Shown: positions 63,802 through 64,000 of the stretch, one piece after another
How the letters are laid out: each line of letters opens with the position of its first letter
How positions within the stretch are numbered: position 1 is the first letter of the stretch
NCBI RefSeq assembly: GCF_000422825.1
Contig: NZ_KE383929.1
Coordinates: 682,001 to 746,000, forward strand
Length of the DNA stretch: 64,000 nucleotides
Reading direction: 5' to 3'
DNA from: Nocardioides insulae DSM 17944
GTDB taxonomy: Bacteria; Actinomycetota; Actinomycetes; Propionibacteriales; Nocardioidaceae
Position numbers and translations under genes: made by a program
The notes under the pieces: model-generated
Databases searched by the model: none
What the model saw: only the letters and a program-made list of their open reading frames with translations
What the model was told of the DNA's origin: nothing

Positions 63802-64000
63802 ACACCACCGCATCCGGCATGAGCACCCCCGGTCAGACCGTCGGCCCGTTCTTCCACTACGGACTCCCCTACGACGGCGACCGCGACCTGGTGACCCCCG
63901 GCAGCCCGGGCTCCATCCGGCTTCACGGCACCGTGTACGACGGCAACGGTGCGCCCGTCCAGGACTCCCTCATCGAGATCTGGCAGGCCCGGCCCGACGG
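63798..64000 (+). CDS. pcaG: Protocatechuate 3,4-dioxygenase alpha subunit (5' part)
   Basis: First 67 residues of the alpha subunit; the rest lies beyond the right edge. TPGQTVGPFFHYGLPY and the later LIEIWQA match the family. The GTG overlaps the pcaH stop (GTGA). Confidence 0.95.
   Translation, partial: MNTTASGMSTPGQTVGPFFHYGLPYDGDRDLVTPGSPGSIRLHGTVYDGNGAPVQDSLIEIWQARPD

Overview
The window is chromosomal DNA from a high-GC actinobacterium, most like Nocardioides or a relative in the Nocardioidaceae. This placement is inferred from gene content and gene order, not from a marker tree. The evidence is a WhiB1 protein beside a PdtaS kinase, a SigR/RsrA redox pair, a fused Kgd/OdhA-type 2-oxoglutarate dehydrogenase, a nickel superoxide dismutase with its protease, the 24-residue ribosomal protein bL37, and a Rho factor with a long disordered insert. 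I see no insertion sequence, prophage, CRISPR array or rRNA. The one tRNA is tRNA-Arg(CCG).

Layout. 1-9.7 kb: the actinobacterial argS-lysA-hom-thrC-thrB-rho series on the minus strand (rho cut by the left edge). It is interrupted by a plus-strand soxR plus ASCH-like gene and a 22-bp tandem repeat. 9.7-16.5 kb: an acyl-CoA synthetase, a secreted glycerophosphodiesterase, a LysR/YeiH divergent pair, and an LCP protein coupled to a lipoprotein. 16.7-24 kb: kgd, a small DUF6104 protein, an SDR/MDR pair and malic enzyme. 24-27 kb: the sodX/sodN pair and an RsbW-like/SigF-like stress sigma module. 27-45 kb: whiB1, pdtaS, bL37, rsrA-sigR, an SRAP protein, aroA and rsgA, in an order that recalls the Mycobacterium tuberculosis whiB1-to-aroA region. 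Inserted in it are an IlvG-like enzyme with a thioesterase, an alkyl sulfatase, and an 870-residue protein fusing an ECF sigma factor, a zinc anti-sigma-like domain, a membrane helix and extracellular repeats. 45-50 kb: S4, DUF445, cytidylyltransferase, thioredoxin and an SNF2 helicase. 50-54 kb: a translationally coupled homogentisate operon (hmgA, an unknown gene, fahA). 54-58 kb: a large secreted GH106-type glycosidase and a small acidic repeat protein. 58-64 kb: an aryl/acyl-CoA ligase with thioesterase, pobA, an unknown small barrel protein, an IclR regulator and pcaHG (pcaG cut by the right edge), which form a 4-hydroxybenzoate to protocatechuate ring-cleavage branch.

Regulation can be read in several places. 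A 15-bp IclR-type palindrome occurs both at pobA and at iclR/pcaH. A SigR-type promoter (GGGAAY-N18-GTT) precedes both sigR and trxA. A SoxR-type operator overlaps the soxR start, and a CRP-type site precedes whiB1. Many genes carry a -10 hexamer 6-7 nt before the start codon, as expected for leaderless mRNAs, and this was used to choose several starts.

The best candidates for undescribed biology are the sigma/anti-sigma/receptor fusion with a divergent degenerate GGDEF protein, the unknown gene locked between hmgA and fahA, a possible leaderless long isoform of SigR, and the 22-bp repeat with an inverted copy.
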